Origin: Candidatus Poribacteria bacterium
GTDB lineage: Bacteria; Poribacteria; WGA-4E; WGA-3G
DNA: 47,906 bases
Reading direction: 5' to 3'
Assembly (NCBI GenBank): GCA_028818705.1
Contig: JAPPNJ010000046.1
Location: 1-47,906, forward strand
Both the position numbers and the translations under genes were made by a program. This document shows, one piece after another, positions 18,933 through 28,100 of this stretch. The notes beneath the pieces were generated by a model, which searched no databases, was not told where the DNA came from, and saw nothing but the letters and a program-made list of their open reading frames with translations. The first letter of the stretch is position 1. The number at the start of each line of letters is the position of its first letter.

Positions 18933-20645
18933 ATGAAAAATATAAGATTACTTTTCATCGTTATATTGCTGCTTTTTGGCGTTCTGTACGGAAGCTCGGC
19001 ACACCTTTGTGGTACACCGCAGTTGTCATTCACAAGGGACGTCATCCCAGATACCAATCCAGTAGCAGACAGAAATCCGATTCTCCAAGCAGATACTGCG
19101 ATGTCCGCTCCTGGACTGCCTGCTGCGCCTGCGCTACTTGTTGGTACAGAACGTACCTTCTTCGCCCCCGATTTTAGGAGTATGCAGCAATACACTGTTT
19201 CTGCAGTCCTGCGCGGTGTTGGTAACTTTTGTTATGTTTTCGTTGAGGACACTGAATGGAATACACGCGTTACCACTGCCACCGTTCAGGGAATAATCCG
19301 TGCTTTTGACGCTGCCGTACCATCGGATCCACAGCGTGGGATTTATCTAACGTTGACAGAACACTTCGGAGTTCCACCGGATATTGATGGGAATGGAAGG
19401 ATAATTTTACTTTTACTCAATATTCGAGACAAGGACCACGGGAGCCAGTTTATCGCAGGTTTTTTCAACCCAGCGGATCAGCATCGGGGTGTTCTGAGGA
19501 ATCCAGGATTTCGTGGCTTTCCTATTCGCAGTAACGAAGCGGAAATATTGTATATCGACACACATCCTCTCAATCCGAATAGTGAAACTGCTCATAATGT
19601 TATTGCACATGAGTTTCAACATATTATCAATTGGAGACACGATCCGAAAGAGGCTACTTGGGTTGACGAAGGCTGTGCAGAGTACGCCTCATTTCTTTGT
19701 GGCTACTCGCTCCGAGAGCATGTAAGCGCGTTTGAGAAAACACCTTCTGTTTCTCTCACCACATGGCCCGAGGCGCGTAGCGATTTACTTCCACACTACG
19801 GCGCTGCCTTTTTGTGGATGCTCTATCTACATGAGCAGTACGGTGGTGTAGAAACATTGATTAAAATTGTTCAGAATCGTGGAACATCTCTCACTGGTAT
19901 TACCGATGTCCTCGCATCGCAGGGGGTTCCCCAAACGATCTCTGACATTTTTATTTCATGGAAACTCGCGAATTACTTGTCTGATTACCGTGCGGTAAGT
20001 CTTTCTCTTTCGCCTCGTCGCTGGTATCGTTCATATCCAAGTGGGGCGCAAGATGGACAATTGCACAATTTTTCGGCGGACTACATCGGATTTGAAGATG
20101 CCGGTGGATTAACACTCGGATTTTCCAGCGGTTCTGTGTCGAGTACTGATTCGCATGCGATCGAATTTCATACTACAGGTGCTGTCAAAGTTCGAAAAAT
20201 AGAACTCTCCACGAGTAACACCGGTTCTCTTGTGTTACCTACTACTGTCACGGAGGCGATCCTTGTTCCGAGTTTACAGTCCGAGTCTTTTGGTGCCGAT
20301 ACGCAGAGTGAACGGTATCAATATAGTGCGACACGCGGTGCTCATATTACGTTTGTCGCTGCGGTTCTCCCTAATCCGGTGCATCCACGTTACTGGGACA
20401 TCATCGCTGAGCCGAGCGAACGACTCGTCGGGTTGACTCCGATGGTAACGTTAGTGCGCCTTAACGGTGGAGTGGAACAGGTATATAAAGAAGAACAGGC
20501 GATGTACCAAGCAGCGCAGGACTCTCAAGACAGCGGTTTGTATCGATTTTCGTTTCTTCTTGAACCGGGAATAGAACCGGCGTCTGTCGTATATCAGATT
20601 TCGCTTGACTCAAGACTTGTTGACACAGGTACGCTAATTGAGTAA
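18933..20645 (+). CDS. Exported zinc metallopeptidase with HEFQH motif (M30/hyicolysin-like)
   Basis: The 570-aa product has a signal peptide (about 1-23, LLFIVILLLFGVLYGSSA). The zinc site HEFQH is at 226-230, and a likely third ligand lies about 20 residues on in ATWVDEGCAEYASF. The pattern NVIAHEFQHIINW followed by W-x-x-EG is typical of the M30/hyicolysin-like gluzincins. A DxDGNGR loop (PDIDGNGRIILLLL) precedes it, and a beta-rich C-terminal half of about 300 residues has no recognisable motif. It probably cleaves protein outside the cytoplasm. CGAGGG precedes the ATG. It lies in a same-strand run with a TPR protein and a BNR propeller. Confidence 0.7.
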   Translation: MKNIRLLFIVILLLFGVLYGSSAHLCGTPQLSFTRDVIPDTNPVADRNPILQADTAMSAPGLPAAPALLVGTERTFFAPDFRSMQQYTVSAVLRGVGNFCYVFVEDTEWNTRVTTATVQGIIRAFDAAVPSDPQRGIYLTLTEHFGVPPDIDGNGRIILLLLNIRDKDHGSQFIAGFFNPADQHRGVLRNPGFRGFPIRSNEAEILYIDTHPLNPNSETAHNVIAHEFQHIINWRHDPKEATWVDEGCAEYASFLCGYSLREHVSAFEKTPSVSLTTWPEARSDLLPHYGAAFLWMLYLHEQYGGVETLIKIVQNRGTSLTGITDVLASQGVPQTISDIFISWKLANYLSDYRAVSLSLSPRRWYRSYPSGAQDGQLHNFSADYIGFEDAGGLTLGFSSGSVSSTDSHAIEFHTTGAVKVRKIELSTSNTGSLVLPTTVTEAILVPSLQSESFGADTQSERYQYSATRGAHITFVAAVLPNPVHPRYWDIIAEPSERLVGLTPMVTLVRLNGGVEQVYKEEQAMYQAAQDSQDSGLYRFSFLLEPGIEPASVVYQISLDSRLVDTGTLIE

Positions 20646-20651
20646 TATTAT

Positions 20652-20740
20652 AGTTAGCGGTTGGCAGTTAGCAATTAGCCAATTGCTGAAAGTGGAGCGA
20701 TAGCGGAACGCCCTAATTGCAAATTGCTGATAACTATTAA
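20652..20740 (+). repeat. Family B-related intergenic repeat
   Basis: TAGTTAGCGGTTGGCAGTTAGCAATTAGC at the left is partly complementary to AATTGCAAATTGCTGATAACTA at the right. The right end runs into TTAAAAAAGGGGAAAAAC and the ATG of the BNR gene, the same kind of junction as at 338-356 and 3221-3242. Confidence 0.55.
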
Positions 20741-20754
20741 AAAAGGGGAAAAAC

Positions 20755-21720
20755 ATGCAACCTACACTTTATGCTGGAACTATTGGACAAAGTGTCTGGC
20801 GTAGTACCGATAACGGGGACACTTGGGGTAGAGCGAGCAACGGACTCTTTCCGGAAGCCGATATTCGTGCTTTAGCTGTCAATCCCAATAACCCAGACAC
20901 TATCTACGCGGGTACCGAAAACGGTATCTTCCAAACGAGCGATGCCGCTGAATCATGGCATCACCTTCCGAGCCCTATGGATGGGCGGGAGGTATGGGCA
21001 ATCGCCATTGACCCGAACGCATCGGACACGCTTTATGCTGGCACATGCCCTTCTGCGCTTTTCAAATCTACTGACGGTGGTGCTAACTGGAAACAACTCA
21101 ATGCTGATTTGGCGCAGGAGTGTGAGGGTGTTCCGATCATCCCGCGCGTCACAACTTTTGTGGTTGATCCTGACGATTCGCAAACGCTCTATGCTGGAAT
21201 TGAAATTGATGGAATGCGCCTGAGTACCGACGGTGGGGAGACTTGGACTGAACGGAGCGAAGGACTCAGTAGTTTGGATATCCACGGACTCTGTGTAGTT
21301 CCCGGTTCACCTAAGACTATCATCGCCGCAACGAATAACGATGTCTGTGTGACAACAGATATGGGACAGCAGTGGACACCGCTGAATGTCAAAGCACATT
21401 ATCCATGGCCCTACTGCCGTGCTGCGTTCTTTTTGAACGGTGATGCTGGTCGTGTGTTTATTGGTGCAGGCAACGGTCCTCCTGGTGACCAAGGTGGTAT
21501 TTTCTCGACGCGCGACGCCGGCAAATCATGGAATCGTGCAGACATCGGCAGAACTGCCAACAGCACGATCTGGTGCTTTGCTCACAATCCGAATGTCAAC
21601 GACCTTCTTATCGCTTGTAGTGTGAGCGGGCAGCTTTATCGGAGCGCGGATGCGGGCGACTCTTGGACGAAACTCTCACACGAATTCGGAGAGGTTCGTG
21701 CGTTAGCGATCGGTGGGTAG
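20755..21720 (+). CDS. BNR/sortilin-type beta-propeller protein
   Basis: The 321-aa product consists almost wholly of BNR-type repeats. Asp-box words recur (STDNGDTW, TSDAAESW, STDGGANW, STDGGETW, TTDMGQQW, STRDAGKSW, SADAGDSW), each followed by a strand such as LAVNPNNPDTIYAGTENGIF. This predicts a six- or seven-blade propeller like those of sialidases, sortilin VPS10 and Ycf48-like proteins. No catalytic sialidase triad was recognised. There is no signal peptide, so a cytoplasmic location is likely unless a start was missed. Its function is not readable from the sequence. The start is fixed by GGGGAAAAAC-ATG at the end of a family B repeat. Confidence 0.75.
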   Translation: MQPTLYAGTIGQSVWRSTDNGDTWGRASNGLFPEADIRALAVNPNNPDTIYAGTENGIFQTSDAAESWHHLPSPMDGREVWAIAIDPNASDTLYAGTCPSALFKSTDGGANWKQLNADLAQECEGVPIIPRVTTFVVDPDDSQTLYAGIEIDGMRLSTDGGETWTERSEGLSSLDIHGLCVVPGSPKTIIAATNNDVCVTTDMGQQWTPLNVKAHYPWPYCRAAFFLNGDAGRVFIGAGNGPPGDQGGIFSTRDAGKSWNRADIGRTANSTIWCFAHNPNVNDLLIACSVSGQLYRSADAGDSWTKLSHEFGEVRALAIGG

Positions 21721-21730
21721 CAGATAAAGG

Positions 21731-21760
21731 TTGACCTATTTCTGTAATTTATGGTATGCT
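21731..21760 (+). promoter_or_regulatory. Possible promoter upstream of lipoprotein gene
   Basis: TTGACC (21731-21736) is separated by 18 bp from TATGCT (21755-21760). This is five and four of six consensus bases. It lies 11 bases after the BNR gene and would give a leader of about 230 nt. Confidence 0.35.
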
Positions 21761-21805
21761 TTTAGCAAATTATGAGGCGAAGGCAAATTGTGTGTTGATA
21801 GCACT

Positions 21806-21850
21806 ATAATGTAAAGCACAGACAAATTTTGCCGCAGTTGGGCGTGCTTC
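21806..21850 (+). repeat. Partial composite family A element
   Basis: AATGTAAAGCACAGACAAAT-TTTGCC, followed by GCAGTTGGGC, is the left part of the element at 7551-7600 and 42167-42210. The right arm has decayed here. GGACAAATTGGAAAT at 21954 may be its remnant. Confidence 0.5.
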
Positions 21851-21998
21851 GTAGCCGATGCGTCGGAAAATCTGGCTCTGTCTTCGTCTAAGACATCGAA
21901 TGCTCCGTTATGGAAATAAGGAAAGACTCTTTAGAGCATATACTGTAAAATCAGGACAAATTGGAAATTACACCGAAAATTATAGGAGGCACACTTCA

Positions 21999-22766
21999 GT
22001 GGTACGTTTCTTTTCAATTCTATTTATACCCCTTCTCTGTCTTGCAATGGCGGGCTGTAACCGGGGCGAACCCAACATCACGACGCCACCACCGATTCCC
22101 GACGCCAAGAGCGTTGTTGTCGTACCCTTCTTCGCTGAATCAGATGAAGTAAACGATTTAGGGAGGCGCATGACTGTTAACCTCGCTACCCGTCTGGAAC
22201 TCATCTTCAAGGAGGCAGAATGGGTTTATGACCTCTCAAGCAAGGTTAAGCCGGTTAACGATAAACTCGGAGAATTGGGGTTAACATTGGATCAGATTTA
22301 CACGGATCCGGCGTTAGCAGCGAAGCTCGGACAGGCACTTGGCACAGATATGGTCATCCTGGGTAAGGTTGAAGAACCGAAATTGACTCGGCAAGATTAC
22401 AATCAACTTCTAATGAAACAGGGCAGACAGGGCGGAATTTCGGGGACCTCCACTTATATTCGGACCCGTCTCACTGCTATTGGCCGTATTCGGGTCAAGG
22501 TCGTTGATTCAAGCTCGGGTGAACTTATTTTCAGCAACCGTATCCGTTCTTATCTCAAGTATTGGTATGCCTATCAGACACAGGCGAGCGAACAGCAAAC
22601 CTTTAAGAGTGATACAGATAGGCTCGCCGATTTAGGCAAATACCTACCGCTCAGAATTGCTTATATGCTCCATCCGACTGGGTTAAAGTTGGAAACGGAA
22701 GAGCAGATTTTGCTTAAGCCGGATCTGATACTAAAGGGAACGGGCGGTTTTGTTGAGTTTAATTAG
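21999..22766 (+). CDS. Lipoprotein with CsgG/LpoB-like domain
   Basis: The 255-aa product starts at GTG 21999, chosen because AGGAGG lies 9 bases upstream and the translation then opens with a lipoprotein signal (MVRFFSILFIPLLCLAMAGC, lipid-accepting Cys20). A longer frame from 21858 has no such signal. The mature part reads SVVVVPFFAESDEVNDLGRRM, then LGQALGTDMVILGKVEE and GRIRVKVVDSSSGELIFSN. This is the alpha/beta pattern of the CsgG/LpoB/TolB-N group of periplasmic lipoproteins. These proteins form secretion channels or activate cell-wall synthases; which applies here is not clear. A hairpin with a T-run follows the stop. Confidence 0.65.
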   Translation: MVRFFSILFIPLLCLAMAGCNRGEPNITTPPPIPDAKSVVVVPFFAESDEVNDLGRRMTVNLATRLELIFKEAEWVYDLSSKVKPVNDKLGELGLTLDQIYTDPALAAKLGQALGTDMVILGKVEEPKLTRQDYNQLLMKQGRQGGISGTSTYIRTRLTAIGRIRVKVVDSSSGELIFSNRIRSYLKYWYAYQTQASEQQTFKSDTDRLADLGKYLPLRIAYMLHPTGLKLETEEQILLKPDLILKGTGGFVEFN

Positions 22767-22784
22767 ATAGTACATCAATCTGTA

Positions 22785-22847
22785 GGCGCGGTTCGCAACC
22801 TTTTGCTCTAAAATTGGGGGAGGGTTGTGACCGCGCCGATTTTTGTT
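22785..22847 (+). terminator. Terminator-like hairpin after lipoprotein gene
   Basis: GGCGCGGT (22785-22792) pairs with ACCGCGCC (22830-22837). A nested CAACC/GGGTTG extends the stem, and ATTTTTGTTTTA follows. It also belongs to the family C repeats (TGTAGGCGCGGTTCGCAACC). It may therefore be a mobile repeat that now works as a rho-independent terminator. Confidence 0.55.
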
Positions 22848-22879
22848 TTATACCCTACAACTGGCAAAGAAACACCCAC

Positions 22880-23045
22880 CTGGTAGGCGAGGTTTCTAAC
22901 CTCTTGAAAGTTATTTTTTTCTTGGGTTTTTGTAGGTTTCCCGTTCAACCCAACCTACTGAATAGCCTTGGTTGCTTTTTAGGTTATTTAGGGTTTGGGG
23001 ACCAAACCCCTACTGTCGGGATTAGGAAATCCCTCCTACAAGAAA
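22880..23045 (+). repeat. Cluster of family C hairpin repeats
   Basis: Three units are visible: GTAGGCGAGGTTTCTAACCTC near 22881, GGTTTGGGGACCAAACCCC near 22994, and GGGATTAGGAAATCCCTCC near 23019 with the tail TACAAG. Together with the terminator-like unit they fill the 292-bp gap between the lipoprotein gene and the convergent HepT-like gene. Confidence 0.55.
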
Positions 23046-23058
23046 TGTAAATGTATTT

Positions 23059-23550
23059 TTAGAGTCTACCATAGTTTTCGGTTTGAGGAAGGTTTAAAAA
23101 GAACTTTTCAATCTGGCTGGTATACGCTTCACCGTACGCCAGAAGTTCGCGAGAGGCATCGTACAGTTCAGAGGGTGGGAGTTCCTGATAAGGGTTGGCG
23201 ATTTTTTCATAGTAGTCGAGTGCCTTCATGAAAAAGTCGAGTGTTTCCTTATCAATCGTGCTATTTTGGTGTAAGGCGTGAAAACTGTGATGCTTTTGTA
23301 GGGGCGGGGTTTGCCCACTAAATTCGATGATAACGTTGTTGATGTCCACAGCGCGCTGAATAATCATGAGAAAACAGCTTTTAACGTAAGAGTGCGTAAT
23401 TCGGTCTCCCTCAATATACTCTTCCTGCTTCGGTGGGAGCCCATGTCGTAATTGATCAAAACATTCGCTTATGGATTCGAGTTTTGCTTTCACTGGATTG
23501 AATCGGCGAGCTGCTAATTTCTTAGAAGCCCTTGTGTTTCTTTTCCCCAT
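23059..23550 (-). CDS. Hypothetical protein, divergent HepT/DUF86-like
   Basis: The 163-aa, mainly helical product starts at the ATG after a strong Shine-Dalgarno (AAGGAGGGAAACATACA). The first 24 residues are basic. The segment RAVDINNVIIEFSG, PPLQKHHSFHALHQNSTID, LDFFMKALDYYEKIANPYQELPPSELYD follows the helix order of HepT (DUF86, HEPN-fold toxins). The family catalytic R-x4-6-H motif (RNxLVHxY) is replaced by YYEKIANPYQEL, so ribonuclease activity is unlikely. No MntA-type nucleotidyltransferase partner is adjacent. It may be a solitary, inactive HEPN protein. The family assignment is by eye. Confidence 0.5.
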   Translation of the reverse strand: MGKRNTRASKKLAARRFNPVKAKLESISECFDQLRHGLPPKQEEYIEGDRITHSYVKSCFLMIIQRAVDINNVIIEFSGQTPPLQKHHSFHALHQNSTIDKETLDFFMKALDYYEKIANPYQELPPSELYDASRELLAYGEAYTSQIEKFFLNLPQTENYGRL

Positions 23551-23689
23551 TGTATGTTTCCCTCCTTAGATTAATTCTCATTTTTTATTTGTTATATTCT
23601 TTAGACGTTGGTAGACGCAAAAGGTTGTAATCTTCTTTCCTGGCCCATCTGTTTTTATTTTTCGCATGAATTTGCACAACCTAACAAAT

Positions 23690-23925
23690 CAACGGTATGA
23701 ATGCCTTATGGCATTCCCCGTATGCTACAAATTCGTTTTTTTGAAGAAAACTGAGGCAGGACACGACAAACATGAATTGAAATGAATTAGTATGTCGGGA
23801 AATGTAAAGCTAAGACAAATTAATGTAAAACTAAGACAAATTCTGCCCGTGTGGGTAAAATTTGGAGTTCCCTCCTACAGGGGAGTCGGGAATCGGAGTT
23901 CCCTCCTACAGAGGAGTTGTCCCCT
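23690..23925 (+). repeat. Repeat-rich intergenic region (families A and C)
   Basis: The gap 23551-24045 holds no gene. It contains AATCAACGGTATGAATGCC with the perfect stem GAATGCC/GGCATTC (23699-23716), then GTCGGGAAATGTAAAGC. Two tandem units of AATGTAAAnCnAAGACAAATT follow (about 23799-23842), then TCTGCCC-GTGT-GGGTAAAATTTGG. Two GGAGTTCCCTCCTACAG tails close the region (about 23865-23915). This is the fullest intergenic copy of the composite element, though the inner hairpin and outer arms are separated here. Confidence 0.65.
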
Positions 23926-24045
23926 GCCACTTTGTTAGAGGTGATTTGAAATGGAGCGACCAAGGGATTGCGTAAATTCTGTTTGGTATCGCTTTTTTAA
24001 TGTGTTAAAATTAAAGACAAACAGGTGCATCAAAGGTAAAAAGTG

Positions 24046-25029
24046 ATGAAAGCAATTATCAGAACAGGCGATGGTGGACCAGAAGTCCTACAATTAGCCG
24101 AAGCACCCTCACCTACCCCAACAGCGACCCAAATTTTAGTGGACGTCCATGCTACCGCTTTAAACCGTGCCGATACAATTCAGCGACGCGGTGGATACCC
24201 ACCACCCCCTGGTGAATCGGATATTATCGGTTTGGAAATTGCTGGCACTGTCTCGGCGATGGGAGATGCTGTGAAAGGCGGAATTTCCAAAGGCGATCGA
24301 GTTTTTGGGCTCGTCGGAGGCGGTGGCTATGCAGAGCAGGCTGTCATTGATTACCGCATGGCAATGCCTATACCCGAGGCGTGGAGTTTTGAAGAAGCCG
24401 CTGCGGTCCCTGAAGTCTTTTTCACGGCGAATGAAAACATCTTCACATTGGGCAAATTGTCAGCGGGTGAGACGATTCTAATTCATGCGGGTGGAAGCGG
24501 GGTCGGCAGTGCTGGGGTTCAGATCTCGCAGCATGCAGGTGCTACTGTCTTCGTTACTGCGGGGACCCCGGAGAAGATTAACAGGTGTAAGGAACTCGGT
24601 GCAACAGAGGGTATTAATTACAAAACGACCGACTTCGTTACCGAGATCCAACGCTTAACAGATGGACAGGGTGTTGATGTCGTTTTAGACTTTATCGGTG
24701 CCCCATATTTTGAGCGGAATCTTTCTATACTTAAAACAAAAGGTAGGCTATTGCAAGTCGGATTGATCGGCGGGTCTACTACAGAAATCAACCTCAACAC
24801 AGTGATGCGCAGTCGCCTCCAGATTATAGGTTCGGTCATGAGACCGCAATCTATTGACGAAAAAATCGCTATTACACAACGTTTTGTTGAGCGATGGTTA
24901 CCAGCGTTAAAAAGTGGCGTGCTCCAGCCGATCATTGACACCGTCTTTCCACTGGCAGAGGCGGCACAAGCACATGCGTATATGGAAGCGAACCGCAATT
25001 TTGGTAAAATCATTTTGAGGGTAAGATAG
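24046..25029 (+). CDS. NAD(P)H:quinone oxidoreductase-like zinc-independent MDR protein
   Basis: The 327-aa product is a medium-chain dehydrogenase/reductase of the quinone oxidoreductase (QOR/TP53I3-like) group. Motifs are ALNRADTIQRRGGYPPPPG, GLEIAGTV, the coenzyme loop HAGGSGVGSAGVQISQ for NAD(P) binding, and DVVLDFIGAPYFERNL. The structural and catalytic zinc cysteines of alcohol dehydrogenases are absent, as expected for this branch. It probably carries out one- or two-electron reduction of quinones or related electrophiles. A GTG lies directly before the ATG; I use the ATG because family members begin MKAI. It is flanked by repeat-rich spacers, so it is probably transcribed alone. Confidence 0.85.
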   Translation: MKAIIRTGDGGPEVLQLAEAPSPTPTATQILVDVHATALNRADTIQRRGGYPPPPGESDIIGLEIAGTVSAMGDAVKGGISKGDRVFGLVGGGGYAEQAVIDYRMAMPIPEAWSFEEAAAVPEVFFTANENIFTLGKLSAGETILIHAGGSGVGSAGVQISQHAGATVFVTAGTPEKINRCKELGATEGINYKTTDFVTEIQRLTDGQGVDVVLDFIGAPYFERNLSILKTKGRLLQVGLIGGSTTEINLNTVMRSRLQIIGSVMRPQSIDEKIAITQRFVERWLPALKSGVLQPIIDTVFPLAEAAQAHAYMEANRNFGKIILRVR

Positions 25030-25108
25030 CAGTTAGCAGTCAGCAGTCAGTTAAGTCGTGTAGCAGTTGCTGACGTTTCCCTAACGCAATCGTTCTGGCT
25101 GATGGCTG
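25027..25108 (+). repeat. Family B-related repeat reaching the porU start
   Basis: TAGCAGTTAGCAGTCAGCAG at the left and GGCTGATGGCTGATGGCT at the right are short tandem words of the repeat family, with a CGTTTCCCTAACGC centre. The start codon of the next gene overlaps the last GATGGCT unit, so its first residues derive from the repeat. Confidence 0.55.
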
Positions 25109-28100
25109 ATGGCTATAAAGATGACACAATTATTCTTACGACAGACGAGAACCAAACATAAGCTGGGGTCTCTGTCCTTTGCTGGGAAGAGACAACACAC
25201 TCGATTTGGGCTTGGTATCCTGCTGGGCGTCCAGGTCCTCCTCTTTATTATAGGCGTAGGTAGTACGCCTGCACAGGTTACCCAAGTCACATCAGATAGT
25301 GGGATCACTGTCCAATTCACCCTACCAGAACTCACCATCTCTGAAGTAATTCGAGACAATGTTCGTTACCAAGAGGTCGGTTATGCCGATAGTCGCTTCA
25401 CGAATGAACCGGGCAATCCGAAGGTTCCAGTCACGCGATTGATGTTGGGTATACCCGCATCAGTTGAAATTGAAGCGGTCGATGTTTCTGCTGCCCCCGT
25501 CGAGACACGTAACGGGGTTCGCCTTGTGCCTATCTCTATTTTCAACGTGCATGAATCTAACTCGCGGCACTCGGCAACGCAATACTGGCGGGAAAGTGGA
25601 AGTGCTTACCGCTCAAGTGGTAAAAGCATTTCATATCCCGGACTACCTCTTGCCAGCGTTGTACGGGAAGGCTATATCCGCAATCAACGCGTCATCGCAT
25701 TGGCACTGTATCCCGTGCAATATCTGCCGAATACCCGCCAATTGCGCCTGTATTCACGCCTCACAATAAATATCCGTTTTTCCGATGCTAAACAGACCTA
25801 TCAAGGCTTAGGTTCTCAGTCTTATATGGCGCAGCGCGGTCCAGGGCAGATTGTGCCGGAATCGGAAGCGTTTGAACGTGCCCTATCGCATCAACTTCTC
25901 AATGCTGAGGCGGCGCGTCACTTCCGGGCCCCCCGTCTACCGGTGGCCGCGGCACCAGCTGTCGTTCCTACCGAAACCAATGAAACACGTTATAAATTGT
26001 TTGTCAGAGAAACTGGCGTTTACGCTTTGACAGGGGCGGCTTTACAGCGCGACTGGGGCATAGAAATTGTCGGTACAGATCCAGCGCGACTTCGGCTCAC
26101 ACAGGGAAATAGGGATATTCCTCTCTATGTTAGTGGGGCAAGCGATGGTCGTTTTGATCCGGAAGATGCCATCTTTTTCCTTGGGCATAAATCGAGCAAT
26201 CGCTATAGCCTCTGGAATATTTATTGGCTTACGCTTGACGGCGGTGGGCGCGTTCCAGCGCGGGTCCCGCAAATCACTGCCAGTCCCACAGATCCAACAG
26301 CAACACAGGTCCCCACTTTCCGCTCTAAAGTGAATTTTGAAGAAGATTACCTGACGAATAACCTTGAATTCATCTATACGGATACGGTCTCGCCCGGTAA
26401 TAAACATGGATGGTTTGATGCGCTGGACTTCTGGTATTGGGACGGTATTAAAAATGGTGGCGATGGTGCTGAAATGCGTCTGGAGTTTCCGCTTCATGAT
26501 GTTGCAAAAAGTTTTGACCCACCGCATATTTCTGTTGACTTGCAGGGCGGTACACCGGTAGCCCATCAAGTTTTAGTTGCTATTAACGGGGTCCGAATTG
26601 AAGTCGCCGAATGGCAGCATCAAGATCCACTCACCGTTGCGCGTACCTTACGCACGTGGGATACACTCAAGGACGCTGCCAAAGGCGAGCAGAACGTCTT
26701 GTCCTTTGCCCGTATTGATGATAACGTTGATGAGGACACGACGCGGTATCCATATCATGTCTACCTCAACCGTTTTTCTGTTGAGTATACGCGCCTTTTT
26801 AGAGCTGTTGCGGACGAGTTGTGGTTCAACTCGCCCACTGCGGAGGATGCCTCAAATGAACGGGTTCAGGGTGGGCGTAACCTCCAGTACAAGGTTGAGG
26901 CGTTCCGTAATCCGGGCGTACATATCTTTGAGACAGATGGTAATATCCTTACTGCTCGGATGCAGGGGGTCACCATAGAGAGAGATATAGAGAACCCTAA
27001 TTTATACAACGCACTTTTTCAGGTGTTTGATACCCGAAAGGCAGCGTTTATTGCTGTTTCTGATACTGCGTTACGTCAACCGGAACGCGTTGAGATTGTC
27101 GCGCCTATCGACTTAGCAACTGCGAGGCATAGTGCCGATTACATCGTTGTGACACACTCGGTGTTCTTAGATGCAGCACAAAGATTAGCAGCGTGGCGGG
27201 CGACGCCTAAAGGTGGTGGATACCGTACGAAAGTCGTTACAACGGATGATATTTATAACGCGTTTGGCGATGGCGGTGTTAGTCCTAAGGCGATTAAGGC
27301 ATTTCTGACACACGCATATCAATCGTGGGTGCCACCAGCCCCGACTTATGTTGTTCTCTTAGGAGACGGGACGTTTGATTTTCGCGGCGTTGATACGGAG
27401 ATTTATTCCGAGCCACCTGAACTCGCTGGTTATATTCCGACACACTATATTCGAACGGATTCTTTTGGTCGGACTTCGGCGGATCACTGGTATGCTACTG
27501 TCTCTGGGCACGATGAATTCACCGATTTTTATCTCGGTAGGCTCAGCGTTGAAAGTGTCAGTCAGGCGGATGCTGTCGTTGACAAAATCTTGGCTTATGA
27601 ACAGAGTCCACCTAATGGGAATTGGCGTAGGAAGATTATCTCTGTCGCTGATGACGAAGTTAGCAACTCTGGCGATTTTATCTTCAAAAAGAGTCTCAAC
27701 GAAATTGCGAAGGACCATACCCGTTTAGGTTACGAAACTGTTGAAGTTTTTCTCGAAGATGTCATCGATCTTGTTGAAGCACGTCCACAGGAGTTTACGG
27801 GTCTTCTACCGCAACGTGTTGCAAAAGATAGGATTATTGAGGCGCTTGGAGAGGGGGCTGTACTCGCACAATATGCTGGGCATGGTGGCAGAATTGTCTG
27901 GGCGCACGAAGCAATCTTCGACAACGCATCGGTTGATCTGGTTGAAGAAACCGATAAGATTCCCTTCATGTTGGTTCTCAGTTGTTATAACGGTTATTTT
28001 GACAAACCCGGCGAGCCGAGTATGGCTGAGAAGTTACTGCGCAAAGATAGGGGTGGTATCATCGGTATGTTAAGTGCGACGCGGCTGACTTATGGCAGCG

